From: Pseudomonas sp. TCU-HL1
GTDB lineage: Bacteria; Pseudomonadota; Gammaproteobacteria; Pseudomonadales; Pseudomonadaceae
NCBI RefSeq assembly: GCF_001708505.1
Contig: NZ_CP015992.1
Location: 1,674,001 to 1,738,000 of the forward strand
Length of the DNA: 64,000 nt
Reading direction: 5' to 3'
Shown here: positions 49,397 to 57,612 of the stretch, in pieces
How positions within the stretch are numbered: the stretch's first letter is position 1
Layout: the number at the start of each line of letters is the position of its first letter
The notes under the pieces: generated by a model
The model's input: the letters and a program-made list of their open reading frames with translations, nothing else
What the model was told of the DNA's origin: nothing
The model's database searches: none
Position numbers and translations under genes: made by a program

Positions 49397-49594
49397 GTGG
49401 ATGTGCTGCAGGTGAAAGCGATCCGCAAAGCCACTGGCCTGACCCAGGCCAAGTTCGCGGCCATGATCGATGTACAGCTCGGCACGTTGCGCAACTGGGA
49501 ACAGGGTCGGCGTGAACCCACTGGCCCGGCTAAAGCGCTGCTGCGAGCTATTCACAATGACCCCAAGCACGTCATCCAGGCACTGTCTGCCTGA
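49397..49594 (+). CDS. Orphan HTH (XRE/HigA-NadS-like) antitoxin-type regulator
   Basis: The 65-residue protein is almost wholly a helix-turn-helix (VKAIRKATGLTQAKFAAMIDVQLGTLRNWEQGRREPTGPAKALLRAI), in the form of HigA/NadS antitoxins that pair with RelE/ParE-like toxins encoded just upstream. Only 93 bases separate it from the DUF2388 gene and no toxin frame is present, so it is orphaned. The start is the GTG at 49397 with AGGGGGA upstream. It may still regulate or neutralise a toxin in trans. Confidence 0.75.
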   Translation: MDVLQVKAIRKATGLTQAKFAAMIDVQLGTLRNWEQGRREPTGPAKALLRAIHNDPKHVIQALSA

Positions 49595-49650
49595 GCCTAT
49601 AGGCTGGTCGATTTCGACACTTCGTCGACACCTCCAAACCCCAGAAACGG

Positions 49651-49688
49651 AAAAACCCCATAAATCAGGGGCTTAGTCAGGGGTTTTT
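49651..49688 (-). terminator. Terminator of the tRNA-Gly gene
   Basis: On the minus strand, CCCCTGATTTATGGGG followed by TTTTT forms a terminator directly downstream of the tRNA. A wider AAAAACCCC/GGGGTTTTT pairing can also form and touches the CCA end. Confidence 0.8.
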
Positions 49689-49761
49689 GGAGCGGGCGAA
49701 GGGAATCGAACCCTCGTCATGAGCTTGGGAAGCTCAGGTAATGCCATTATACGACGCCCGC
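49688..49761 (-). tRNA. tRNA-Gly (anticodon CCC)
   Basis: The minus strand folds as a tRNA. Acceptor arms GCGGGCG and CGCCCGC pair fully, the anticodon stem TGAGC/GCTCA encloses TTCCCAA (anticodon CCC), the T-arm loop GGTTCGATTCC is present, and CCA is encoded at 49688-49690. The length is 74 bases. It reads GGG glycine codons. It ends in its own terminator. No integrase or attachment-site duplication is visible beside it. Confidence 0.95.
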
Positions 49762-49858
49762 GAAGGGTGCTCTTTTTACCAGAAGCCGCGGGCAAGGTGA
49801 AGCCCAGGGCAGCCACAAGTTACTGAAAATACTTGCACCTGCCCGGGCGGCCACGCGT

Positions 49859-50740
49859 TCAAACGGCCACTGCCTGATAGTCGGCTACCTGCGGGCGAGC
49901 CATGCCCTTGGTGGCCTGAGACTTGAGGAAGCCCAGCATGGCTTGCTGGGTTTGCAGCCAGGCGGCTTTGGTCTCGACGTCGACGAAGTGGCCGGCGTTG
50001 TCGATGGTGGCGAACTGGCAATCGCGCACGTGCTTGGCGAAGTGGCGGGCATCCTCGGCCGAGGTGTATTCATCACGGTCGCCGTTGATGAACAGAAGCG
50101 GGATGTCGACATTGGCCAGGCAATCCACGTAGCAGCGCGAATCCATGTTCAGCACCTGGCAGACGTGGTAGTGCATCTGCAGGTATTCGTGGTCGTCGAG
50201 GCTGCTGCAGTGCTTGTGGTTGAAGCGCTGGTATAGCGACGGCAGGTATTTGCCGATGGTGTTGTTGACCAGGTGGCCGACGTTGTCGCGGTCGATGGCC
50301 GACAGGTAGTCCAGGCCGCGGTTGAGGTAGTCCATCATCGGGGCGTTGAGGATGGGCGAGAAGGAGGTGATGACGGCCTTCTTGATGCGCGCCGGGCACT
50401 GGGCCAGGGCGAGCAGGGCGGAGACGCTGCCCCAGGAGAAGGACATCAGGTAGTCCACCCGGAAGTGCTCGATCAGGTGGAGGAGAATGTCGGCCTCGGT
50501 CTCCTTGCTGATGAAGCGGGTGTTGTCGTTATGCGGCTTGGACTGGCCGGCATAGGGCTCGTCGAAGAGCACCACGTTGAAATGCGGTTGCAGGTATTTC
50601 ACTGTCTGCGCGAACGAGGCGGTCGTCGACAAGGAGCCGTTGACCAGAATGATGGTCTCCTTGGCTTCAGGGTTGCCGTAGAACTCCGTGTGAACCTTGT
50701 ACTGGCTGTGAATCTCGACGATGGCGGTTTCCGGCCTCAT
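49859..50740 (-). CDS. phaG: (R)-3-hydroxyacyl-ACP thioesterase/transacylase (PhaG)
   Basis: The 293-residue alpha/beta-hydrolase-fold protein closely matches PhaG: VNGSLSTTASFAQTVKYLQPHFNVVLFDEPYAGQSKPHN, ISKETEADILLHLIEHFRVDYLMSFSWGSVSALLALA and INGDRDEYTSAEDARHFAKHV. The nucleophile is Ser in FSWGSV and the His lies in DNAGHFVD. It releases (R)-3-hydroxyacyl groups from ACP in fatty-acid synthesis, to supply medium-chain polyhydroxyalkanoate made from sugars. RhlA, for rhamnolipid, is a relative, but the sequence is nearer to PhaG and no rhlB follows. AGGAGG precedes the ATG. Confidence 0.92.
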   Translation of the reverse strand: MRPETAIVEIHSQYKVHTEFYGNPEAKETIILVNGSLSTTASFAQTVKYLQPHFNVVLFDEPYAGQSKPHNDNTRFISKETEADILLHLIEHFRVDYLMSFSWGSVSALLALAQCPARIKKAVITSFSPILNAPMMDYLNRGLDYLSAIDRDNVGHLVNNTIGKYLPSLYQRFNHKHCSSLDDHEYLQMHYHVCQVLNMDSRCYVDCLANVDIPLLFINGDRDEYTSAEDARHFAKHVRDCQFATIDNAGHFVDVETKAAWLQTQQAMLGFLKSQATKGMARPQVADYQAVAV

Positions 50741-51137
50741 GTCGTTTCCTCCTGGCGCAGATGGGTCATGCGAGCCCTCTAAACGGCTTGGCTCGCTCTA
50801 AGTCTTGGCAGTAGGAAAACGCCTTTCGATGACAATCCAATGTCAGGCGGAGATTTTTAAAATTCTTTATATTTCAAGCGGATAGGTCGAGAAAAGACGG
50901 CGAGTTCCGGCGCTTTGGAGGGCGCCGAACGAGTCTTCTAACCAGGCAGGGAACCTACGAGTGCAGAGCACAGGGGACCGCAGGGTACGCTTAGATGGCC
51001 GGCGTGACTCTTTGGTCACGCTCTGACCTTGTGTCCGATTTAAGCAGGGCATCTTTTCACTCGCAAGCGTATTGAAAGGAAAAATTCTTGCAGTTCGTCG
51101 GGTTATTCGATCCCGATGTGACTCGGAGTGGATCTAG
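50741..51137. promoter_or_regulatory. Gene-free region upstream of phaG with a candidate operator
   Basis: No gene is supported over this 397-base stretch. TGACA-ATCCAA-TGTCA at 50830-50845 is a perfect inverted repeat about 90 bases before phaG and may be a regulator site. A lower-GC patch (aaaattctttatatttcaag) at about 50859-50878 is a possible promoter zone. No clear -24/-12 sigma54 promoter was found by eye. Confidence 0.4.
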
Positions 51138-51830
51138 CTAAAAGCAGGCCACTTCTGCGTCGGTGAGTGACCGGTAGTCGCCTGGCTGCATCTGAGGGTC
51201 CAGCTTCAGCGGTCCGACGCTCTCGCGGTGCAGGCGTACGACGCGGTTGCGGAAGTGCCCGAACATGCGCTTGACCTGGTGGTAGCGGCCCTCGTGCAGG
51301 GTCAGCCGGGCGGCGCGGCTGTCGAGGATTTCCAGCTGGGCGGGGAGGGTGGTCAGGTCCTCAAAGGCGAAATAGAGCCCTTGGGCGAAGGTGTCGACGT
51401 ATTCGGCACCGATGGGCTGCTCGGTTTCCACGTAGTAGACCTTGGGCTGCTTGCTGCCGGGCAGGGTGAGGCGGCGTGACCAGTGCCCGTCGTTGGTGAT
51501 CAGCAGCAGGCCCGTGGTAGTGAGGTCCAGGCGCCCGCCCAGGTGCAGCTCGTGCTTGTCGGGTTCATCGAGCAGGTCGAGCACGGTGGGATGCTCCGGG
51601 TGCTCGGTGGCGCTGACGTGGCCGGAAGGCTTGTAGAGCATGAAGTAGCGCGTCGGCTTACCGGCCTGGAGCAGGCGTTCGTCCAGTTCGATGCGGTTGA
51701 ATTCGCGGACCTCGAAGCGGCCATCGACGACAGGCTGCCCATCCACCCGTACCCGACCGGCGGCCAGCAACAGGCGCGCGTCGAGGCGGTTGAATTCGGG
51801 AAAATTGCTCAAAAATCGATCAAGGCGCAT
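51138..51830 (-). CDS. rsuA: 16S rRNA pseudouridine(516) synthase
   Basis: The 230-residue enzyme has an N-terminal S4 RNA-binding domain (MRLDRFLSNFPEFNRLDARLLLAAGRVRVDGQ) and a RsuA-type catalytic domain with the essential Asp in GGRLDLTTTGLLLITNDG and the closing EGRYHQVKRMFGHFRNRV block. It makes pseudouridine 516 in 16S rRNA. Length is typical. Its ATG overlaps the stop of the upstream CWC gene, so the two are co-translated. Confidence 0.92.
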   Translation of the reverse strand: MRLDRFLSNFPEFNRLDARLLLAAGRVRVDGQPVVDGRFEVREFNRIELDERLLQAGKPTRYFMLYKPSGHVSATEHPEHPTVLDLLDEPDKHELHLGGRLDLTTTGLLLITNDGHWSRRLTLPGSKQPKVYYVETEQPIGAEYVDTFAQGLYFAFEDLTTLPAQLEILDSRAARLTLHEGRYHQVKRMFGHFRNRVVRLHRESVGPLKLDPQMQPGDYRSLTDAEVACF

Positions 51831-52042
51831 CAGCTTGGTGCATCGGGTGGCAGTGCCTGCGCGCAGCGGGGGCAGAGACAGGCGCGGTCGATGTCCTGCG
51901 GCGGGACGCGCTCAAGTGCGGCCGGGTCGATCTCCGTCGTGAAGCACCAGCATTCCTCGCCGGGCCGCGAGGAGTCGGTCTGGGTGCACTGGTTGCTCTG
52001 GCCGCAGAGCGGGCAGCGGGTGGGATCGGACGAGGCGCTCAT
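51830..52042 (-). CDS. Cysteine-rich CWC family protein (70 aa)
   Basis: The 70-residue protein has the CWC pattern: RCPLCGQSNQC, then ECWCFTTEIDPAALERVP and the closing ACLCPRCAQ. The seven or eight cysteines suggest a zinc-binding mini-domain. The family is common in gamma-proteobacteria, often beside rsuA-like genes, with no known function. I start at MSASSDPT (52042); further upstream codons lack support. It is coupled to rsuA by an ATGA overlap. Confidence 0.82.
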   Translation of the reverse strand: MSASSDPTRCPLCGQSNQCTQTDSSRPGEECWCFTTEIDPAALERVPPQDIDRACLCPRCAQALPPDAPS

Positions 52043-52305
52043 GAAGGCGGTTCGCGGTGGAAAGGGCGCAAGGGTGCAGCCTTGCGGCTTGGGCTGCAAG
52101 TCCGCGCCGATGGGTGCCGTTTCCCGATGATCGTGCGGTGTCTGACGTTGCCGTCTGGCGCGGATCGCCTAGGCTCGAATATGCAAGGTGAAGATGTCTG
52201 AAAACGACATGGCAGGATTCACAAAAGTCTGAAGGCCTTTGAGAAGCTGACGCATAATCGCGGTCTATCGATTCTGTCACCCACCATTCAGAGCAGAGCT
52301 GCCTC

Positions 52306-53028
52306 GTGTCCACCAACATAAGTGTCGTCAATAAAGCCAAGGCCTGGTCCGCTCACGGTGTCACTGCCACCGGCGTCGTGCTGGCCCTGATGGCCATCCT
52401 CGCCCTGTTCGACAACCAGCCCCGCGACTGCCTCCTGTGGCTGGGCGCAGCGCTGCTGGTGGACGGCCTCGATGGCACCCTCGCCCGGCGCGTGCAGACC
52501 AGCACCATGCTGCCGAATTTCGACGGCTCGACCCTGGACCTGGTGATCGACTACCTCACCTACGTGTTCATTCCCGCGATCTTCATCTACCGCTACATTG
52601 ACCTGCCCGAGCACACGGCGCTGGTGGCGGTGAGCCTGATCCTGGTGTCGTCGCTGTTCTGCTTCTGCAACCTGAACATGAAGAGCAGCGACAACTATTT
52701 CGTCGGTTTCCCCGCCGCCTGGAACGTGGTGGCGTTGTACATCTGGATCATCGATCCGCTGCCGGTGGTGAGCCTGTTGCTGATCTGCTTCCTAGCGGCG
52801 TTGACGCTGACCAAGCTGAAGTTCCTTCACCCGTTCCGGGTGCGCAAGCTGATGCCGCTGAACATCGTGGTCACCTTCGTGTGGATGATCAGCAGCATGT
52901 TTCTCATCCTCCAGCATCCTTTCTACAAGTCGCTGGTGCTGGGCACCTGGTGGCTGGCCTCGGCCTACTTCGTGGGCATCTGCCTGTGGCGCAGCCTGCT
53001 GGACTGGACCCACAAGCTGAAGGCGTAG
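52306..53028 (+). CDS. pcs: Phosphatidylcholine synthase
   Basis: The 240-residue inner-membrane enzyme makes phosphatidylcholine from CDP-diacylglycerol and choline. It has about seven to eight spans and the CDP-alcohol phosphotransferase core DGLDGTLARRVQTSTMLPNFDG followed by STLDLVIDYLTY, with the conserved Asp residues in place. Length and the C-terminal YFVGICLWRSLLDWTHKLK fit Pcs of Pseudomonas and rhizobia. The start is a GTG at 52306 with only a weak RBS. It stands alone; choline must come from outside. Confidence 0.9.
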   Translation: MSTNISVVNKAKAWSAHGVTATGVVLALMAILALFDNQPRDCLLWLGAALLVDGLDGTLARRVQTSTMLPNFDGSTLDLVIDYLTYVFIPAIFIYRYIDLPEHTALVAVSLILVSSLFCFCNLNMKSSDNYFVGFPAAWNVVALYIWIIDPLPVVSLLLICFLAALTLTKLKFLHPFRVRKLMPLNIVVTFVWMISSMFLILQHPFYKSLVLGTWWLASAYFVGICLWRSLLDWTHKLKA

Positions 53029-53038
53029 GCCCCTGTCT

Positions 53039-54151
53039 TCAGTTGGCAGCGGCGCTGGCGGCTCTGCTGGTGACCTCGCGGTAGATCGCCTGCAGGTTCT
53101 CGGTACGTTCCCTGGTGTTGGGGTGGCGCATCAGGGGTGACTTGACGATGTCATGCATGCTTTCGGCCAGCGCCTCGGCATCGTTCTGCGGGGCCTTGTT
53201 CGGCGGTGACGCTTCCATTTTCGGCAAGTCCTTGATGAAGGCATCGATGGAACTGGCCAGCGCCTGATCGCTCGGGTAGACATGACTGAGCATCTTCACG
53301 GCGCAGGAATCTGCCTGCAGCTCCTGGTCGACATGGTGCTTGGTGAACTGCCCCTTTTCCAACTTGATGCGGTCGACCACGACGGTGGGGTTGCCCTTGG
53401 CGTCTTCCATCGTTTCGATCAGGTCCTTCTTCACCGAGAAGGAGTCCACCACCAGGCTCTGCATTTCCTTGGTCTCGTGGCGCTGCAGCACATGGGCCAC
53501 TTCGTGGGCCAGTGCGAAGTAGGCCTTCGGCTGGCGCTCCGGTTTGTCCAGCAGACCCTGCTCGATGTACAGGTAGCCGCCGGGCAGGGCCAGCGCGTTG
53601 CGTCCCGAGCTTTTGACGATGAACAGCTTGAACTCGTAGTCGTAGGTTTCGTCCACGCCGGCCAGCACGTCACGCAGCATCTTGTCTGCCGTCGGGTAGT
53701 GCTTGCGACCGAGCTTGCTGTCACGGGGTAGAAGGTCCGTGCGCTTGTTGTGCTGGCGTTCGGCGTAGAGCTCCTCGGCCGTCATGGGCATCCAGTTGAG
53801 TTGCTTGGCGGCCAGCTTGGTCGAGGCCGACAGCTTGCCGGAGGCATCCGGCGCTGGCGATGGCGCCGAGCCCAGGAAGTTGCCAATCTGCCCCGGCACG
53901 CTCTTCAGGCCTTCCTTGATGCTGAACAGGGTCACCGAGGCGAAGTTGTCGGTGAGCCGGTAGGGCTGGACCAGGTCCGGGCAATTCTTGTCGAGCACCA
54001 CCGACGCCCGTGGCGAGAGGCTGGTGATCTCCTTCACCTGTACATCGCCCTTGCCGGTGTCGAAGGGGTTCGGCACTTTCGCGCCGCTGCACGCGGCCAT
54101 CAGGGTGGCGAGTGCCAGGGTCCAGCAGGTTGTCGATACACGCGGTGTCAT
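53039..54151 (-). CDS. M48-family metalloprotease lipoprotein
   Basis: The 370-residue protein has a lipoprotein signal with lipobox LMAACSG (Cys 21) and an M48 peptidase domain with HEVAH zinc motif in YFALAHEVAHVLQRHETKEM and an upstream GGYLYIEQGLLD block. It is probably a periplasmic, membrane-anchored zinc protease of the BepA/LoiP sort, but with an extra N-terminal region of about 130 residues that I do not recognise. It is the last gene of a three-gene unit with a small periplasmic protein and a CHASE2 membrane protein. Confidence 0.83.
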   Translation of the reverse strand: MTPRVSTTCWTLALATLMAACSGAKVPNPFDTGKGDVQVKEITSLSPRASVVLDKNCPDLVQPYRLTDNFASVTLFSIKEGLKSVPGQIGNFLGSAPSPAPDASGKLSASTKLAAKQLNWMPMTAEELYAERQHNKRTDLLPRDSKLGRKHYPTADKMLRDVLAGVDETYDYEFKLFIVKSSGRNALALPGGYLYIEQGLLDKPERQPKAYFALAHEVAHVLQRHETKEMQSLVVDSFSVKKDLIETMEDAKGNPTVVVDRIKLEKGQFTKHHVDQELQADSCAVKMLSHVYPSDQALASSIDAFIKDLPKMEASPPNKAPQNDAEALAESMHDIVKSPLMRHPNTRERTENLQAIYREVTSRAASAAAN

Positions 54152-54179
54152 AGGGCCTCCCCGGGCAGGCGTCGACCTG

Positions 54180-54632
54180 TCACTTGAGCTGTTGCTGGAG
54201 TTGGCGGATGCGCAGGTCCCTGGCGCCGTAGTAGCCCTCTTCGTCGAGGATCGCCGCTTCGTAAACCAGGCGCTGGTTGCTGTCGGGCACTTCCTTGCGC
54301 ACCTGATCCAGGCGCTGCTGCACCGCCGGGTCGCTTTGGGCGTCGGCGAGGTTGGCCTGGGCTTCGCTGGGGTTGAAGGGGCGGTCTTCTTCCAGTTTGC
54401 GGCCGCCGGTTTTCCTGGTGTTCACCACACTGTCCAGCACTGAGGTGAGGGAGCCGCAGTCAGCGCGTGCCTTGCTGTCTCCCATGAGGGCCTTGAAGAG
54501 CTGCTGCAATGGATTTGTCGCAGCCACTCCTCCTTCGGCTTGCAGGGCGCTGAGGCCCTTGCAGTCCTGGCCGGATGCCGTGCTGCCGAGGATCAGGAGT
54601 GCGGCGTAGCAAGTCAGGTTGACGAGTTTCAT
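54180..54632 (-). CDS. Small periplasmic protein of unknown function (150 aa)
   Basis: The 150-residue protein has a signal peptide (LTCYAALLILGSTASG, cleavage near residue 21) followed by a polar, mostly helical region (ALMGDSKARADCGSLTSVLDSVVNTRKTGG, then QANLADAQSDPAVQQRLDQVRKEV). Two mature cysteines could bond. I do not recognise a family. It lies 28 bases before the M48 gene and 12 after the CHASE2 gene, so all three are cotranscribed and it may bridge or regulate the other two in the periplasm. Confidence 0.7.
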   Translation of the reverse strand: MKLVNLTCYAALLILGSTASGQDCKGLSALQAEGGVAATNPLQQLFKALMGDSKARADCGSLTSVLDSVVNTRKTGGRKLEEDRPFNPSEAQANLADAQSDPAVQQRLDQVRKEVPDSNQRLVYEAAILDEEGYYGARDLRIRQLQQQLK

Positions 54633-54644
54633 CGTGTTCCTCCT

Positions 54645-56219
54645 TTAGTGCGCGAATGTCAGGTAGATGGCCCAGCCGAGGATTGCGAAGAAGATCAGGC
54701 GACGTACCAGCAGCGATATCGCTGACCAGGGCTTCCTGATCTGGTGCACGACATCGAGGATCACGAAGCGCCAGAACCTGTCGGTAAGGCCGGGGATCTC
54801 AGGGGGCTGTTGCTTGCGCTCATCGGCAATCTTGGCAACGAATGCTTCCTCTCCATTTCCGTGCGCCTTTTCCAGCCTGCCGATAAGTTCCTGGCGCTGC
54901 GTATGCCCTTCTTCGACTGCCTGGTGCACCGCGCCGGTGAAGTAGCTTTCGATGAACATGCCGAATGCGATGGGGATGGGAGACAGCCAGTAGTCGCTGT
55001 TGCCGAGTATGTAGAGCGATGCGACGGTGGCGAGGATGACCAGGACCAGCAGACCGAAGCTCAGCAGCACCACCAGATAGGGCGCGCTCTGGCGATCAGT
55101 GGATTCCTCGCTGAAACGCAGGTGGAAGTACTTGCGCCAGCTCCAGGAGATGAACATCCCGAAGGTCAGTGCCAGCAACAGCTCCAGGATGAAGCTGAGG
55201 AAGTGGTTGAAGTCGCTCGCGGGCTCGACGAGGGACATGTAGGCCGCGGCATGGACTTCGACGCCGTACATGGTGCCCAGTGGCGTCAGGTAGGTGTCGC
55301 CTTCGCCATAGCCACCACCGAAGAACACCACCGGCAGCTCATAGGCCAGCTCCCTGAACTTGACCTCCGGCTGGTCCTGGATCCATGGGCTGCGCGAGGG
55401 CAGGTCGGCGGTGTCGGAGGCGCGCAGTCCGGTGAAGTACTGGCGGGGGTTGATCAGGAAACGCTGCGTGCTGTGCTCATCACCTACGCAGTTGACCGCC
55501 TGCTTGGGTGAGTACTGCTGGAACGCTACGGCAGCCAGGCCATCGGCCTTGCAATCGACCTTGGTGACCAGGCCGAAGCTGATGGGCAGCGATGCATCGC
55601 CGAAGGCGACAGTGGCATTGGTCATGCGCTTCTTCCACTTCAGGGTTTCTTCCCGAACATAGGGATCCAGCACGTCGAAGGGCTCCATCAGCACCGTCTT
55701 CGTGTGGCGGTCGCAGCGCTCAAGCAGTTGGTACAAGGCTTCCTCGCACGCTGCTTCGTTCCCGCCATCGGTCAGCGCTTTCACTTGGGCCGGGTCCTTC
55801 GGCAGGGATGCGCGCGCTTCTCGCAGCAGGGGTAAAGGAGAAAGATCCAGGTCGATCACCACCAATCTGGGCGGCTTGCGGCCGTTGTAGATGTTCCCGA
55901 GGTCTTTCAGCAGCTCACAGCGGTTGAGCGGCGAGCGTTCCAGGTAGTGCCGTTCATGGCTTTGCTGATCGATGCGTACCACCGCGACCTTGGGCTTGAA
56001 GGTTCGGTCGGAGGAGGTGTTCACCGCACTGAGGTTGCCGATGGTGATGAAGGCGTAGCCGTCGACGGCATCCAGCAGGTGGAACTGCAGGTGACCGATG
56101 GCGACCAGGGCGGAGACGATCACAGCCCCCGGCAGGTGGTGCAGCAAGTGCACAAGCAGGTGTGTGAGCCGGTGACCAGGCGTTAAATGCTGGTGGGTTG
56201 TCCGAGTTTCCTCTGGCAT
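54645..56219 (-). CDS. CHASE2-domain membrane protein
   Basis: The 524-residue protein has one N-terminal span (about residues 30-50), a large periplasmic CHASE2 region (KVAVVRIDQQSHERHYLERSPLNRCELLKDLG, then PPRLVVIDLDLSPLP, through FFGGGYGEGDTYLTPLGTMYGVEVHAAAYMSL), and three to four C-terminal spans. CHASE2 usually feeds a kinase, cyclase or diguanylate cyclase, but here no output domain follows: the C-terminus has only a short soluble stretch (about 430-480) and a last span. It therefore probably signals or scaffolds through partners such as the linked M48 lipoprotein. Confidence 0.8.
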   Translation of the reverse strand: MPEETRTTHQHLTPGHRLTHLLVHLLHHLPGAVIVSALVAIGHLQFHLLDAVDGYAFITIGNLSAVNTSSDRTFKPKVAVVRIDQQSHERHYLERSPLNRCELLKDLGNIYNGRKPPRLVVIDLDLSPLPLLREARASLPKDPAQVKALTDGGNEAACEEALYQLLERCDRHTKTVLMEPFDVLDPYVREETLKWKKRMTNATVAFGDASLPISFGLVTKVDCKADGLAAVAFQQYSPKQAVNCVGDEHSTQRFLINPRQYFTGLRASDTADLPSRSPWIQDQPEVKFRELAYELPVVFFGGGYGEGDTYLTPLGTMYGVEVHAAAYMSLVEPASDFNHFLSFILELLLALTFGMFISWSWRKYFHLRFSEESTDRQSAPYLVVLLSFGLLVLVILATVASLYILGNSDYWLSPIPIAFGMFIESYFTGAVHQAVEEGHTQRQELIGRLEKAHGNGEEAFVAKIADERKQQPPEIPGLTDRFWRFVILDVVHQIRKPWSAISLLVRRLIFFAILGWAIYLTFAH

Positions 56220-56608
56220 CCCTCGCGCTCCGTGCCCCAGTAATGCTCTGGACCAGGGGGATCAGCTGAGAAGTCAGGCAGGGCCCGGCATGGCGCGCCC
56301 AAGAGTGTGCCCTGTCGGCGGACCACTGCCGCCCGTGCGCCACAGCCTGGGCCAAGGGCGGGCACAGGTGGTTGGGTGTCCGGAGATGGCGAGACGCTAT
56401 GGCAAAATCTAGCAGCCAATGGTGACTCTACAAGCGCAGCTGATCGGCGCTGAACAGCTCTATCTTGAGGGTGTCAAGCTGGTGAGACACTCGGGCGATT
56501 ATCTGCCGGCTTAGATTGGTCACCCGGTATTCGAGCCAATCGGCCGTAGGTCGCACGCCCCGCCAGCAGTAGCTTGGAGGCATCCCTTCCCGATACGAGG
56601 ATGCCTCG
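56220..56608. other. Gene-free region between CHASE2 unit and CMD/cupin remnant
   Basis: No gene is supported. An AT-richer patch near 56398-56425 (tatggcaaaatctagcagcc) may hold a promoter. Nothing recognisable remains of the LysR gene that often neighbours CMD/cupin pairs. Confidence 0.35.
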
Positions 56609-57061
56609 ATGACGCCTCGCCTGGATTACTACGGCCGCGCCCCGCCCCCCTGATGCGCTCAAGGCGATGCTCGCCCTGGAGGCGGTGGTGAGCAAACTGC
56701 CCCTGGCCTTCGCCCACGAAAGCGGTGACGGCAAGGAACAACGCGCTGTTCTGCAGGTGCATGCACTGCTCAACGCACCAGGCAAGAAGGCCATCATGCT
56801 CACCGTCAGCTACGCGCCGGTGCAGCACTCCCCGGCCCACAGCCATCCGGGCTCGGTGTTCGCCTATGTCGAGGAGGGGTAGTGATATCCCAGCTCAAGG
56901 GCCAGGAGCCCAACCGCTACAAGGCCGGCGACAGCTGGTACGAGCCGGCCGGCAGCGTCCACCTGCAGTCGCGCAACGCCAGTAACACCAAGTCGGCGAA
57001 GTTAGTGGTGTGGGTACTGAATGAAGAGAAGGCGCCGATTCTGGAGCCTTACAAGCAGTGA
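56609..57061 (+). pseudogene. CMD/cupin chimera, frameshifted remnant
   Basis: The first codons (MTPRLDYYGRAPPP, then in another frame DALKAMLALEAVVSKL) read as the N-terminus of an AhpD-like CMD protein. After SKLPLAFAHESGDG the sequence becomes a cupin: MLTVSYAPVQHSPAHSHPGSVFAYVEEG, then in a third frame VISQLKGQEPNRYKAGDSWYEPAGSVHL. There are two frameshifts, one in the C-run near 56645-56650 and one in the G-run near 56876-56880. CMD and cupin genes are often neighbours, so a deletion probably fused them. No working product is expected. Confidence 0.72.
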
Positions 57062-57612
57062 GCTGAAAATCTGCAAAAGCGTCCCTCCCCCCCAGCCCCT
57101 CTCCCGCATGCGGGAGAGGGGAGTCCATCAGTGCCTGGTCTTGCTCCGTGTTTTCGGCCGGCCGAGTATCGCTGGTGCGACCCCATTCGTTCTGCAATGT
57201 TTAGTCGATGTAGAACCAAAGATAGGAAAACCTGAATTTTATTGACCCTTGCCGCCGTGCGAGCCTCGCGGCATTCCAATAAAACGGCTTTCCCTCATGG
57301 GTTGTACTCCGCACCAATCGCTGTTGGCCGACTTGCCCCTTGGGCTGGTTCGCGCCGCTCGCCGTGCCCCCGGAGTCGCACCCAAGGTCCAGTTCTCTCG
57401 CAAGTGGGCCTCCCATCTCCTGATTTCCCTGCCGCTCGAACTCGCCTTCTGGGCGCTCTGGCATTGCCGCCACGCTCGTCCGCCGGATAGCGCTCGCGTC
57501 TGACATACGGCCGCCGTCGCTGCGGCCAACCTCATCCAGAACGAGATATTCGACCCTTGCCCCAAGCGGCGAGGGCCTGATTGCGTGCCTAACCGGCACT
57601 AAAGAGAGCGCC
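57062..57612. other. Gene-free region with a perfect palindrome
   Basis: 57096-57121 is a perfect 26-bp palindrome built on CTCTCCCGCATGCGGGAGAG, a hairpin class also hinted at inside the MITE-like element (29553-29573). The rest, 57200-57600, is GC-rich with open frames but no recognisable protein, RBS or family motif. An AT-richer patch near 57210-57245 stands out. The promoter of the glutamine-synthetase-like gene should lie at the right end. Confidence 0.5.

Noticed and set aside
49640..49780. tRNA-Gly as an integration site of a genomic island
   Set aside because: I see no integrase gene and no duplicated tRNA 3' end in the window.
49859..50740. RhlA (rhamnolipid) assignment
   Set aside because: Sequence blocks agree better with PhaG, and no rhlB-like glycosyltransferase gene is adjacent.
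50741..51137. Sigma54 (-24/-12) promoter for phaG
   Set aside because: I looked for TGGCA-N7-TTGC on the minus strand and found no convincing match by eye.
57239..57565. Overlapping frames on both strands in the gap before the glutamine-synthetase-like gene
   Set aside because: There is no RBS, no recognisable domain and equal openness on both strands. The region is better left as non-coding of unknown role.
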